From NCBI RefSeq assembly GCF_000962805.1, contig NZ_JZTW01000004.1, positions 174,658 through 238,657 of the forward strand: a DNA stretch of 64,000 nt, in the 5' to 3' direction. This document shows, piece after piece, positions 1-8,669 of the stretch (position 1 is its first letter; every line of letters begins with the position of its first letter). The DNA comes from Pseudarthrobacter chlorophenolicus. Lineage in GTDB: Bacteria; Actinomycetota; Actinomycetes; Actinomycetales; Micrococcaceae. The notes under the pieces were generated by a model, which had not been told where the DNA came from, did no database searches, and worked only from the letters and a program-made list of their open reading frames with translations. Made by a program: the position numbers and the translations under genes.

Positions 1-933
1 GCCGGCCTCGATGGCGTCGGCGAGGTCCCGCCTGTGGAAGTCGGGGTCCATGCCGTTGATGATCTGTGCTTCCTCCCATACCAGCGAATGGACACCCTGC
101 TTGGGCTTCCAGTGGAACTTCACCAGTGTGGTGCGGCCTTCGGCATTGACGAACCGGAAGGTGTGGACGCCGAACCCTTCCATCGTCCGGTAGGACCGGG
201 GGATGCCTCGGTCTGACATGTTCCACATGGTGTGTGCCTGTGCCTCGGTGTGCAGGGAAACGAAGTCCCAGAAAGTGTCATGGGCACTTTGGGCCTGGGG
301 GATCTCCCGGTCCGGGTGCGGCTTGGCTGCATGGACAACGTCCGGGAACTTGATCCCGTCCTGGATGAAGAAGACGGGAATGTTGTTGCCCACCAGGTCG
401 TAGGTGCCTTCGTCCGTGTAGAACTTGGTCGAGAATCCGCGCGTATCGCGGACGGTGTCGGCAGAACCGCGGGACCCGAGCACTGTGGAAAAGCGGACGA
501 AAACCGGGGTCTCCACGTCCTTGGCCAGGAAACCCGCGCGCGTAATGGTCGCTGCGGTGCCATAGGAACGGAAGACGCCGTGCGCGCCGGCGCCGCGGGC
601 GTGGACTACACGCTCGGGAATGCGTTCGTGGTCGAAGTGGGTGATCTTTTCGCGGAGGTGGTGGTCCTGCAGCAGGATGGGGCCGCGGGAGCCTGCCTTG
701 AGCGAGTGATCGGTATCGCGGAGGCGAAGGCCTTGGGCGGTGGTCAGGTACTGGCCTGACTGGGCACGGGCCGTTTCGGGCGCCCCGGTGGGGCTTCCCG
801 TGGGTGAAACCGCCTCGGGCCCGCGCTGGTCCGGTTTGGGCGGGAGAGGTTCGCGCGGTGTCGTTGGTTCTTCCAGGCTGGCAGGTTCGCTTGCCGGGAC
901 GCCGGGAATGTTGGTGCTTGTTTCGTCGGGCAC
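1..933 (-). CDS. Heme catalase, large-subunit (HPII-like), 3' part missing
   Basis: Catalase decomposes hydrogen peroxide to water and oxygen in the cytoplasm. The 311 visible codons cover a proline-rich N-terminal extension of about 60 residues and then the catalase core. Visible are the distal histidine in the VVHARG motif (about residue 111), the FVRFSTV segment, and the GNNIPVFF asparagine motif. The long extension fits large-subunit (clade 2) catalases rather than small ones, but the C-terminal flavodoxin-like domain that would prove it lies outside the window. The start is GTG at 933, preceded by a clear AAAGGAG ribosome site. A dyad about 55 bp upstream is a likely control site. The reading frame stays open to base 1. 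Confidence 0.93.
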   Translation of the reverse strand, partial: MPDETSTNIPGVPASEPASLEEPTTPREPLPPKPDQRGPEAVSPTGSPTGAPETARAQSGQYLTTAQGLRLRDTDHSLKAGSRGPILLQDHHLREKITHFDHERIPERVVHARGAGAHGVFRSYGTAATITRAGFLAKDVETPVFVRFSTVLGSRGSADTVRDTRGFSTKFYTDEGTYDLVGNNIPVFFIQDGIKFPDVVHAAKPHPDREIPQAQSAHDTFWDFVSLHTEAQAHTMWNMSDRGIPRSYRTMEGFGVHTFRFVNAEGRTTLVKFHWKPKQGVHSLVWEEAQIINGMDPDFHRRDLADAIEAG

Positions 934-1266
934 GGTGTTTCTCCTTTGGTGGGCAAAAACCTGGCGGTCCTCCGCCGAGAACGGGATACTAAGTGTACTT
1001 ACTACCCTAAATGCACGTCGTGCCTCACCACAACTGCCGGGGATGCGATCTCTTCGCTGATGCGGAGTGCGGACAGCGGTCGGCTCCACCGCCGAGGGGC
1101 CGCCTATCAGGTGGGATGTCTCCGTGGCCGCCATACCAATATCGCCATCAGGACGTATTCGCCGCGGACCATCATTCCCCTCGGCTTGGTCCTCATTATC
1201 AAAAGACTTCGGAAGAACCGCGGGCAGCGAATTGTCTAGCCTTCGCGGAGTGACTGCAGGTGCCGG
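934..1266. other. Intergenic region between AAA ATPase and catalase
   Basis: This 333-bp gap holds the presumed catalase promoter and the dyad at 987-1004. I found no convincing gene, RNA or strong terminator in the rest. Short open frames on the plus strand run into the antisense of the AAA gene and lack ribosome sites. Confidence 0.5.
987..1004. promoter_or_regulatory. Dyad upstream of catalase
   Basis: An imperfect 18-bp palindrome with inner arms TAAGT/ACTTA separated by GT lies about 55 bp before the catalase GTG. Its AT-rich character stands out from the GC-rich surroundings. Position and symmetry suggest an operator, for example of a Fur-family or MarR/OhrR-type redox regulator, but the family is a guess. 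Confidence 0.45.
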
Positions 1267-2310
1267 TCAGGCCAGCAGCCAGCGCCACCAGCGTGGCCGC
1301 TCAGGTTCCACGCGGGGGTCCGGTTCGACCTCTGGCTCTTCGCCCAGGGCCAGTGCGGCCTGGACGAGGTCGTCCGCGGTGAGTGTCATGACGGCCTCAC
1401 GGTCCAGTGCGTCGAGGCTTTGTCCTTCGTCGAGGGAGAGGCGCAGGGCCTGGCGGTTCAGCGCCTGCTCGAACAGCGTACGGGCAAACCGGGCGTTGCC
1501 GGAGTCTTCGCTCGCGTGCAGTCCGGTAAAGATGCGCCGCAGCATCTCCTCCGCGTCCGGCTCCAGGATGTACTCGTGCTGGGCCAGCATCTGGTGGAAG
1601 ATCGTCTGCAGCGCATCCACTGAGTAGTCGGGGAACGTGATTTCGCGGGCGAACCGGGAGCGCAGTCCGGGGTTCGAGAGCAGGAAAGACTCCATCAGCC
1701 TGGGATACCCGGCTACGATCACCACCAGGCGGTGGCGGTGGTCCTCCATCCGCTTGAGCAGGATTTCGATGGCTTCAGGGCCGAAATCCATCCGCCCGTC
1801 CTCAGGTGCCAGCGCGTACGCCTCGTCGATGAAGAGGACGCCATCGAGCGCCCGCCGGATCACCCGGTCCGTCTTGATGGCGGTCTGGCCGACATACTGC
1901 CCGATCAGGCCCGACCGGTCCACCTCGACCAAGTGGCCTTTCTGCAGAAGCCCGACGGCCCGGTACATCTCGGCCAGGAGCCGTGCCACTGTGGTTTTGC
2001 CCGTGCCCGGATTTCCCAGGAACACCAGATGCTGTGAGGTGGCCACCTCCGGAAGGCCATGCGCCTTCCGGCGGGCCTGGACCTGGAGCAGTGCCACAAG
2101 GGCGCGCACCTGTTCCTTGACGGTCTCCAGTCCCACCAGCGCGTCGAGCTCGGCCTGCAGTTCGGCCAGCGGACGGGCCGGCCCGGCTTTGGCGCCCATA
2201 AGGTCGCCCATGAGGTCGTCGACGCGTTCCGAACCGGGCAGCTTGAGCTGATCGGTCAGATGGCCGATGGTTTCGCGCAGATCGTCGAGCGGGTTGCGGC
2301 TGAGAGCCAT
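1267..2310 (-). CDS. CbxX/CfqX-type AAA ATPase
   Basis: A 347-residue AAA+ ATPase. Walker A (GNPGTGKT, about residues 99-106), Walker B (VLFIDEAY, about 158-165) and the downstream NPGLRSRF arginine-finger region (about 212-219) are all present. These features and the TSQHLVFLGNPGTGKTT context match the CbxX/CfqX (CbbX, SpoVK-like, EccA C-terminal) subfamily, whose members remodel protein partners. There is no Rubisco or ESX gene nearby, so the client protein is unknown. The N-terminal 55 residues are a short helical linker, and the tail is acidic and then basic (RPRWWRWLLA). The gene looks monocistronic, with the DMT exporter ending 93 bp upstream on the same strand. Confidence 0.88.
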   Translation of the reverse strand: MALSRNPLDDLRETIGHLTDQLKLPGSERVDDLMGDLMGAKAGPARPLAELQAELDALVGLETVKEQVRALVALLQVQARRKAHGLPEVATSQHLVFLGNPGTGKTTVARLLAEMYRAVGLLQKGHLVEVDRSGLIGQYVGQTAIKTDRVIRRALDGVLFIDEAYALAPEDGRMDFGPEAIEILLKRMEDHRHRLVVIVAGYPRLMESFLLSNPGLRSRFAREITFPDYSVDALQTIFHQMLAQHEYILEPDAEEMLRRIFTGLHASEDSGNARFARTLFEQALNRQALRLSLDEGQSLDALDREAVMTLTADDLVQAALALGEEPEVEPDPRVEPERPRWWRWLLA

Positions 2311-2403
2311 GCATCAACTGTAGACCTCGATTGCCCGCCGGTCATTGACGCGATCGACGACGGCGGAGGATCCCTTGAGCGCGACGCGGGCGCAGCGGCA
2401 GAA

Positions 2404-3357
2404 TCAGTCCGTTCGCCCGGGTTGGGGGAGTGGGGCGGCTGTTTCGTCCAGGGTGGGTGATGGTTCGGTTGAGGGTCCGGTGCGCCTGGCGGGTTTCAGT
2501 TCGCTGACGAGGGCGCCGGCGACGATGAGTATGGCTCCGGCGATGGCGATCGGGGGAAGCCGGTCGCCCGCTGCCCGGCCGATGATCGCAGCCCAAACCG
2601 GCTCGCCGGCATAGATGATTGTGGCCCGCGTTGGTGAAACGGATTTCTGGGCCCAGTTCATGGTGAGTTGGATGAGGCAGCTTGCCATGCCCAGCGCGAC
2701 CGCTGCGCCAATCAGTGGCCAGGAGAAGGGCGGCAATCCCTCTCCGGCGATGGGCATGGTTGCGAAGCCCAGCAGGCCGGCGACAAACAACTGCACCACA
2801 GTCACCCGGCCGAGGTTCACTTTGCCGGCAAACCAGCCGATGAGAATGATCTCCGCTGCGATGGGGAGGGTGCTGACCACGGTCGCGATCTCCCCGGGGC
2901 CGAGGGCGAAGCCGGCGTTCCCGGGATCAGCGAGAAGCACGAGGCCGATGAAGGCAAGTCCCACGCCGATCCACGTCAGAAGCCGTGGCCGCTTTCTGAA
3001 AACCAGCCATTGAAGCAGGGGAACCAGGGGAACGTAGAGGGCAGTGATGAAGGCGGATGTGCTGCTGTTGATCGTTTGAAGGCCAACGGTCTGAAGCCCG
3101 TAGCCCAGGAAGATCATCACGCCGATGGCGGAGCCTGCCGCAATCTCCTTCGGTGTGATGTCGCGGAGGATGCGGAAGAACACGAGGGCGCTGATAATGC
3201 CGGCGGTCAGGAACCTCATGCCGACAAAGAACCACGGTCCGCTGTGCTGTACGGCGATGTGCACAATGAGGAAGGTCGCGCCCCACACGGCGGTAATCAT
3301 GACGAGTGCGGCTTCTTGCGGGGAGAACGGGCGCCGCAGTGAACGGGTGTGCAACAT
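2404..3357 (-). CDS. DMT-superfamily (EamA) transporter
   Basis: A 317-residue integral membrane protein with about ten hydrophobic segments arranged as two EamA repeats. Typical signatures are the first-helix AVWGATFLIVHIA and the late RATIIYAGEPVWAAIIG. EamA proteins usually export amino acids or other small metabolites across the cytoplasmic membrane. I chose the ATG at 3357 because an in-frame ATG further upstream (3390) would overlap the divergent regulator's start. The C-terminal 30 residues are polar and rich in Thr, Ser and Pro. The divergent XRE-cupin gene 31 bp away probably controls it. The substrate cannot be read from sequence. Confidence 0.88.
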   Translation of the reverse strand: MLHTRSLRRPFSPQEAALVMITAVWGATFLIVHIAVQHSGPWFFVGMRFLTAGIISALVFFRILRDITPKEIAAGSAIGVMIFLGYGLQTVGLQTINSSTSAFITALYVPLVPLLQWLVFRKRPRLLTWIGVGLAFIGLVLLADPGNAGFALGPGEIATVVSTLPIAAEIILIGWFAGKVNLGRVTVVQLFVAGLLGFATMPIAGEGLPPFSWPLIGAAVALGMASCLIQLTMNWAQKSVSPTRATIIYAGEPVWAAIIGRAAGDRLPPIAIAGAILIVAGALVSELKPARRTGPSTEPSPTLDETAAPLPQPGRTD

Positions 3358-3397
3358 AATGCTCACTGTATGGTGCAGAATGGTGCACATGCAACAT
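3347..3397. promoter_or_regulatory. Divergent control region of DMT exporter and XRE-cupin regulator
   Basis: TGCAACAT occurs at 3350-3357 and again at 3390-3397, covering both start codons. Between them lie two TGGTGCA copies exactly 10 bp apart (3371 and 3381), one helical turn. Repeats phased like this suggest binding by the neighbouring HTH regulator. Inference only. Confidence 0.4.
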
Positions 3398-3943
3398 GAG
3401 GAAATGCCTGGGGTCCTGGCGCACGTCGGTGAAAATGTTCGGCGCTACCGGACGGTGGCTCAACTAAGCCAGGTTGCACTGGCCGACCGCGCCGGCATCA
3501 GTCGTCGGACTGTCGTGAAGCTTGAGGCAGGTGAGGCAAACATCAGCCTGACAGGTCTCGACCACCTCGCAGACGCACTGGGGGTTACCTTCGTGGACCT
3601 CGTTGCTGCACCCGCAGCACCCCACGCAGATATCAGCGAAGTTGCGTGGCGGGGAGATCAGGCAGGCAGCGTCGCAGTTCTTCTGGCATCGGTTCCGGCG
3701 GCCAAGGAGGCACAGTTGTGGGCGTGGACACTCGAACCGGGCGATCGTTACGACGCAGAGCCCGATCCGGTGGGTTGGTCTGAAATGCTCTTCGTCTCCG
3801 AGGGATCCATTCGTGTCGAGCAGCAAGACGGCAGTACCGATCTCCACGCCGGGGACCACCTCGTTTTCCCAACGTCCCAGCAGTACGCCTACGCCAACGT
3901 CGCTGACACCCGCGCACGCTTCGCGCGCATTGTGGTCAGCTGA
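3389..3943 (+). CDS. XRE-family regulator with C-terminal cupin
   Basis: A 184-residue transcription factor. Residues about 14-65 form a Cro/CI-type helix-turn-helix (LSQVALADRAGISRRTVVKLE), and residues about 100-180 form a single cupin barrel ending in the typical LHAGDHLVFPTSQQYAY segment. Regulators of this plan bind a small ligand in the cupin and commonly repress a neighbouring catabolic or transport gene. The divergent DMT exporter is the obvious target. In-frame ATG codons at 3380, 3389 and 3404 are all possible starts; 3389 is a compromise, because no strong ribosome site separates them. A short gap follows before the ChW protein. Confidence 0.85.
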   Translation: MQHEEMPGVLAHVGENVRRYRTVAQLSQVALADRAGISRRTVVKLEAGEANISLTGLDHLADALGVTFVDLVAAPAAPHADISEVAWRGDQAGSVAVLLASVPAAKEAQLWAWTLEPGDRYDAEPDPVGWSEMLFVSEGSIRVEQQDGSTDLHAGDHLVFPTSQQYAYANVADTRARFARIVVS

Positions 3944-4032
3944 CATGGTTCCCCCGTCAGTGGGCTGACCGCTGGCGATGAAGATGCCCCGGTGGGATAA
4001 TTTTGGTCATCCCTCGGACAGGAGGGGCCATC

Positions 4033-5646
4033 ATGGCCGGCCCTGGTGCTCTTCGATCCGGCCGCCGCTCCCGGGCATCGCAGCCCCGGCTCCTGGCGGT
4101 CTTGCTGGTGCTTGCGCTCGGCGTGCTGTTCGCCCCGCCCGCCCGAGCCGTCGACTACGGGCACGACGTCTCGTGGCCGCAGTGCCCCGGCGGACTGCCG
4201 ATGCCGCCCGAGACCACCGAGTTCCTGGTGGTGGGGCTGACGCGCGGGCTCGCCTTCACCGAAAACCCCTGCCTGCAGCAGCAGTACCAGTGGGTGCTGG
4301 ACCGTGGCATCCGCGCCCAGGCCTACGCCATGGCCACCTTCCCCACCACCGCCCAGTACGACACTTACGGCGGCGCCGGCCCCTACCCTGGAACCAACCG
4401 GCCGGACCGGCTCCGCAACGTGGGATACGCCGAAGGCCGGGCAGCCCTTGCCTCCCTCAACACCGTGGGCTGGCGGCCGGAGCGGATCTGGGTGGACGTC
4501 GAACCCCGCCCGGCACAGCCCTGGCCCGGCTCCACGGCCGCTGAACGGCAGGACAACCGGTACGTCATCACCGGGCTCCTGGCCGCCCTGGCGAACGCCG
4601 GATTCCCGGCCGGTTTCTACTCCTATGCGAGCGCCTGGGATGCCATCACCGGATCGTGGCAGCTCCCCGGCATCCCGGTCTGGTCACCGGCCGGCCGCCT
4701 CGACTTCGCCAATGAGGCCTCCGATCTCTGCGTGAATCCGAGTTTCTCCGGCGGTACCGTCCACCTCACCCAATGGACCGACGGCACCTACGACTACGAC
4801 ATGACCTGCACCGGCGTCTACCAGGCCCACGTCGCAGGAATCGGCTGGCAGCCCAGCGTCTCCGACGGCGCCACCGCAGGCACCATCGGCCAGGCACGCC
4901 AGCTGGAAGCACTGCGCCTGTCCGCAGCGGGAGACCGCCTCTCCGGCGACGTCCTCTGGCGCGGTCACGTGCAGAACGTCGGCTGGCAGGAATGGACGAC
5001 GGCGGCATCCGCCATCGGGACGACAGGCCGCGGCCTGCGGTTGGAAGCTTTCCAGTTGCGGCTCACGGGCGACCTCGCCTCGCAGTACAGCATCCGGTAC
5101 CGCGCCCACGTGCAGAATGTGGGCTGGCAGCCCTTCGCCGTCGACGGAGCCACGGCCGGCACGGTCGGTCAGGGCCTGCGGATGGAGGCCGTCACCATCG
5201 AACTGGTTCCCCGGATCCCGCCGCCCTTCACCGCCCAGTACACTGCCCACGTCCAGAACCTCGGCTGGACGCCCACCGTTGCGGACGGCACCGTGGCAGG
5301 CACCACGGGACAGGCCCTCCGGGTTGAGGCCTTGCGCCTCAACGTCGCCAGCACGGCCTACGCCGGTGACATCCAGTGGCGCGGGCATGTGGAGAACGTG
5401 GGCTGGCAGCCGTGGACCTCCTCGGCCAACCCCATCGGCAGCACCGGGATGGGGCTCCGCCTGGAAGCTTTCGAAATCCGGCTGACCGGTGAAATGGCGG
5501 ACCACTACAGCATCTACTACCGCGCCCACGTCCAGGACGTGGGCTGGCAGCCCTGGATGGCTGACGGCGGCACCGCCGGCACGATGGGCCTGGGTAGACG
5601 GATTGAGGCTGTGCAGATTCTTCTCGCACCTCGAACCAGCATTTAG
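4033..5646 (+). CDS. Secreted GH25-like domain protein with six ChW repeats
   Basis: A 537-residue exported protein. A signal peptide with a strong hydrophobic core ends at PARA, followed by mature VDYG. Residues about 40-265 resemble the glycoside-hydrolase-like (GH25/DUF1906) fold, with YGHDVSWPQCP at the start and the acidic IWVDVEPRP motif. The rest is six tandem repeats of about 45 residues built on HVQNVGWQ...G..AGT.G...RLEA, the hallmark of clostridial hydrophobic-W (ChW) repeats. It probably acts at or outside the cell wall, with the repeats binding a surface or carbohydrate. A start at ATG 4033 is supported by AGGAGG about 8 bp upstream; an earlier in-frame codon at 4003 lacks one. 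The enzymatic activity is unproven. Confidence 0.85.
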   Translation: MAGPGALRSGRRSRASQPRLLAVLLVLALGVLFAPPARAVDYGHDVSWPQCPGGLPMPPETTEFLVVGLTRGLAFTENPCLQQQYQWVLDRGIRAQAYAMATFPTTAQYDTYGGAGPYPGTNRPDRLRNVGYAEGRAALASLNTVGWRPERIWVDVEPRPAQPWPGSTAAERQDNRYVITGLLAALANAGFPAGFYSYASAWDAITGSWQLPGIPVWSPAGRLDFANEASDLCVNPSFSGGTVHLTQWTDGTYDYDMTCTGVYQAHVAGIGWQPSVSDGATAGTIGQARQLEALRLSAAGDRLSGDVLWRGHVQNVGWQEWTTAASAIGTTGRGLRLEAFQLRLTGDLASQYSIRYRAHVQNVGWQPFAVDGATAGTVGQGLRMEAVTIELVPRIPPPFTAQYTAHVQNLGWTPTVADGTVAGTTGQALRVEALRLNVASTAYAGDIQWRGHVENVGWQPWTSSANPIGSTGMGLRLEAFEIRLTGEMADHYSIYYRAHVQDVGWQPWMADGGTAGTMGLGRRIEAVQILLAPRTSI

Positions 5647-5855
5647 TTCCGCGGCCATGTGCGGACGTGATCAGGAGGCCTGAGGGAGGGTCTGCCATAA
5701 CCCGTTACAACAAGGCCCTGGCTACGTCTCCCGGAAGCCGGTTTCATAAGAATCACTCCCTCAAGGGCCGCAACGTCAAGCCCGACCGCACCAGTGCCGC
5801 GGTCCCGCTCCAACGCTGGCCGTAACGCCTGGCCCGGTAAGCCAACCCCGACAAG
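5647..5855. other. Intergenic region before MFS gene
   Basis: A 209-bp gap. It contains a 42-codon open frame (5697-5825) that would have to begin at ATA, preceded by GGAGGG. No standard start codon exists, so I do not call a gene. No strong terminator hairpin was seen. Confidence 0.4.
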
Positions 5856-7106
5856 ATGAGAAAACACCCTATGCCTCGTGCCACATCCCCAACTACAACC
5901 CGGCCCAACCCCATCGACGCCCGGACGCATCCCGCTCACTGGGGAGGGGTTTTCGCGATGTCACTCTGTGTCTTCGCGCTGATTGCCTCCGAATTCATGC
6001 CCGTCAGCCTGCTCACGCCCATGGCCGCCGAGCTTAGTGTCACGGAGGGGCAAATCGGGCAAGGCATTGCCATCTCCGGGATCTTTGCCGTCCTGACCAG
6101 CCTGTCGATATCAACACTGGCCGGCAGGATGGACCGCAAGACGCTGCTGCTGGGGCTGACGGTGGTCATGGGAATCTCCGGTGCGATGGTTGCGCTGGCT
6201 TCGGGGTACGCCGTGTTCATGATTGGCCGCGCCCTCATCGGCGTGGTGATCGGCGGGTTCTGGTCGATGTCGGCGGCCACGGCCATGCGCTTGGTGCCGC
6301 CCCACCAGGTGGCCCGGGCCCTGGGCGTCTTCAATGGGGGCAACGCCCTTGCCACGGTCCTGGCAGCTCCGTTGGGCAGCTATCTGGGTTCCGTCATCGG
6401 CTGGCGCGGCGCATTCTTTTGCCTCGTGCCCGTCGCGGTGGTTGTCCTGGCCTGGCAATGGATCAGCCTTCCCTCAATGAAGGCCGCCGAACAGAGTCCG
6501 GGCACTGCAAATGTGCTCGGTATCTTTACCGCACTCAAGAGCCGCCCGGTCGCCTGGGGCATGGCGGCCTGCGGGTCGTTCTTCATGGGCCAGTTCGTTC
6601 TTTTCACCTACGTCCGCCCGTTCCTTGAAACGGTGACGGGTATTGGCGTGGCCGGAGTTTCCCTGGTCCTGCTGGTCATCGGTGGTGCCGGCGTCGCGGG
6701 TACCCTCCTGATCGGCCGCGTCCTCCGCAAGGGCCTCTACCGCACACTCATCGCCATTCCTGCGTTGATGGCGGTGGTTGCGGCGGCCCTTGTGCCTTCG
6801 GGGGCCTGGGTCGCAGCGGTCGTGGTGCTGCTCGGACTGTGGGGCCTGCTGGCCACGTCGGCACCTGTTGGCTGGTGGGCCTGGATCGCAGAAGCAATGC
6901 CCCGCAATGCCGAAGCCGGCGGGGGCCTCATGGTGGCAGTGATCCAAACGTCAATCGCCATTGGCTCCACCCTCGGCGGGCTGCTGTTCGACTCTGTGGG
7001 CTACGGAGGTGCGTTCCTGACAAGTGCCGCCCTGCTCCTGGTTGGTTCCTGCCTGGCTTTGCTGACTGCCAGGACGGCTCATCGAAACGATCGCTCGGCG
7101 TCATAG
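5856..7106 (+). CDS. MFS efflux transporter (sugar/nucleoside efflux type)
   Basis: A 416-residue major-facilitator protein with twelve likely transmembrane segments. The first helix (GVFAMSLCVFALIASEFMPVSLLTPMA, read in part), the loop GRMDRKTLLLG, and the helix-4 stretch RALIGVVIGGFWSMSAATAMRLVP match the DHA1 drug/sugar efflux subgroup that includes NepI and AraJ-like proteins. It probably exports a small solute in exchange for protons. Starts at 5856 or 5871 are both possible. It converges on the phosphopantetheinyl transferase gene only 28 bp away. It is probably not part of the NRPS operon, being on the other strand. Confidence 0.88.
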   Translation: MRKHPMPRATSPTTTRPNPIDARTHPAHWGGVFAMSLCVFALIASEFMPVSLLTPMAAELSVTEGQIGQGIAISGIFAVLTSLSISTLAGRMDRKTLLLGLTVVMGISGAMVALASGYAVFMIGRALIGVVIGGFWSMSAATAMRLVPPHQVARALGVFNGGNALATVLAAPLGSYLGSVIGWRGAFFCLVPVAVVVLAWQWISLPSMKAAEQSPGTANVLGIFTALKSRPVAWGMAACGSFFMGQFVLFTYVRPFLETVTGIGVAGVSLVLLVIGGAGVAGTLLIGRVLRKGLYRTLIAIPALMAVVAAALVPSGAWVAAVVVLLGLWGLLATSAPVGWWAWIAEAMPRNAEAGGGLMVAVIQTSIAIGSTLGGLLFDSVGYGGAFLTSAALLLVGSCLALLTARTAHRNDRSAS

Positions 7107-7134
7107 CGATTAGACGCGCAAGCTATCCCGCCTG

Positions 7135-7872
7135 TCAGGCCGCCAGCAGATCGGCCAAAGTCAGCCTGGTGAGTGACGTTGTCCCGGCCGCGGAGACGGC
7201 TGCGGTGTACCCCGGAGGGGCAGGAACGAAATCAGCTGTCAGGCCGTGGACCTGCGGGTGGGCAGGGCTCTCGGCCCGGAGGGCTGGGTGATTGTCGTCG
7301 GCCGGATTGCCAGCCAGATGGACGCCGGCCGGAGGCACGCTGAGGCCTAGCCCGGCCGCCTTGAGCACGGCCTCCTTAGCCACCCAAAGGCGGATCCGCG
7401 CGGATATGTCACCGGGGGCAAGCGCCTCACGTTCGGCCGCGGACGCCACATAATGGTCGAATCCGCTGTGCAGGGCGTCGGGAATGCCCTCAATATCCGC
7501 GCCGACCTGTGTGCCCTCAGGCCCTGCGGCCACCATCACGGCGCCCTTGCTCCGGGACAGGCTGAGGCTGGCCCCCGCGACGGCCGGCTTACCGTGCCCG
7601 GTGCTCCCGCAGCCGGCGCACCGTCGGCTTACTTCCAGCTGCGGCGCCTCGGCGAAACCGTGTCCCAGCCGGTGCGCGGCAACCAGCCGGAACAAGGCAT
7701 GGGAGGCCAGGTAGTCCAGGCGGTCTGCGGTGCGGGCAAAGCGGCGGGCGGATCGTGCTTCGGCAGGGGAGAGGCAGGCCGCCAAACCGCCCGCCGGTGC
7801 GCAGGCAGCCTCAAGATCTGCTGAGTGGACAATGAGGAAGACCGAGCCGGCAGGAGGGTTTCGGTTGTTCAT
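7135..7872 (-). CDS. Sfp-type 4'-phosphopantetheinyl transferase
   Basis: A 245-residue enzyme that moves the phosphopantetheine arm from CoA to the serine of carrier domains, making them active. The diagnostic motifs are present: HGKP (about 93-96), VGADIEGI with the Mg-binding acids (about 123-130), and WVAKEAVLKAAG (about 163-174). A CAGC pair precedes HGKP. It is the last gene of the NRPS operon, and its start overlaps the permease stop by 4 bp, so its job is almost surely to activate the three PCP domains of the neighbouring NRPS. Length and motif order are those of the Sfp/EntD group rather than AcpS. Confidence 0.93.
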   Translation of the reverse strand: MNNRNPPAGSVFLIVHSADLEAACAPAGGLAACLSPAEARSARRFARTADRLDYLASHALFRLVAAHRLGHGFAEAPQLEVSRRCAGCGSTGHGKPAVAGASLSLSRSKGAVMVAAGPEGTQVGADIEGIPDALHSGFDHYVASAAEREALAPGDISARIRLWVAKEAVLKAAGLGLSVPPAGVHLAGNPADDNHPALRAESPAHPQVHGLTADFVPAPPGYTAAVSAAGTTSLTRLTLADLLAA

Positions 7873-8669
7873 CGCCGGCTGATGCGCCGGTACTGGGCAA
7901 TGGCCAACGGCGCGAACACGGCAATGATCCCGACGCTGCAGAGCACCGAGTAGAGCACCGCGTTATCCGCCGCCCAGCCGCCCGGAACGCCGAATCCGGC
8001 GGGGGCCGTGTTCCCGAACAGTTCGCGTGCCGCAGTGGCGACGGCGGTCACGGGGTTCCATTCCGCAATGGTGCGCAGCGGTCCTGGAAGGGAATCCACC
8101 GAGACAAATGCCCCGGAGATGAACGTGACGGGGAACAGCCACACGAGGCCCAGGCTTTGCGCTACTTCGACGCTGCGGGCGGTCAGCGCGATCACTGCAC
8201 CGATCCAGGACACCGCGAAAGCGAACAGCAGCAGCAGGGCCAACGCCGCAAGGGCGGGGCCGGGGCCATTGGTGATCCGCCAGCCGATGGCCAGCCCGCA
8301 CAGCATGGTGGCCGCTACGGACAACACGCTGGTGGCGAGGTCCGAGGTGGTGCGGCCCAGAATGACAGCGCCACGGGACATCGGCAGGGACCGGAATCTG
8401 TCGATGAGCCCCAGTTGAAGGTCTTTGGCGAGGTACACGGCCGTGAAGGAGGCGTTGAAGGTGAGTGTCTGCGCCAGGATTCCGCCGATCAGGAAGCTTC
8501 GGTACTGGTCGCCACCGAGGGTGCCGCCGAACACGAAGCCGAGAAGCAGCACGAACATGATGGGCTGCACCAGGCCGGTCACCAGGGCGCCGGGTGTCCG
8601 GAGGACATTGAGGAGGTTGCGGCGGGCAATGACGGAGCTGTCCCTCGCGGCTGCGGTGATGGCGGTCAT
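7869..8669 (-). CDS. ABC-2 type exporter permease (DrrB-like)
   Basis: A 266-residue membrane protein with about six transmembrane helices in the ABC-2 arrangement. The early segment RNLLNVLRTPGALVTGLVQP and the late GAFVSVDSLPGPLRTIAEWNP are typical of daunorubicin-resistance DrrB permeases. It should pair with the adjacent ATPase to pump the NRPS product or an intermediate out of the cell. It overlaps the ATPase stop and the next gene's start by 4 bp on each side, which indicates tight translational coupling. Self-resistance is inferred from the context. Confidence 0.9.
   Translation of the reverse strand: MTAITAAARDSSVIARRNLLNVLRTPGALVTGLVQPIMFVLLLGFVFGGTLGGDQYRSFLIGGILAQTLTFNASFTAVYLAKDLQLGLIDRFRSLPMSRGAVILGRTTSDLATSVLSVAATMLCGLAIGWRITNGPGPALAALALLLLFAFAVSWIGAVIALTARSVEVAQSLGLVWLFPVTFISGAFVSVDSLPGPLRTIAEWNPVTAVATAARELFGNTAPAGFGVPGGWAADNAVLYSVLCSVGIIAVFAPLAIAQYRRISRR

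Noticed and set aside
5697..5825. 42-codon frame before the MFS gene
   Set aside because: It would need an ATA start. No standard start codon lies in frame, despite GGAGGG nearby.
5643..5939. 98-codon minus-strand frame overlapping the MFS start
   Set aside because: No ribosome site, overlaps the MFS coding start, and has no recognisable motif.
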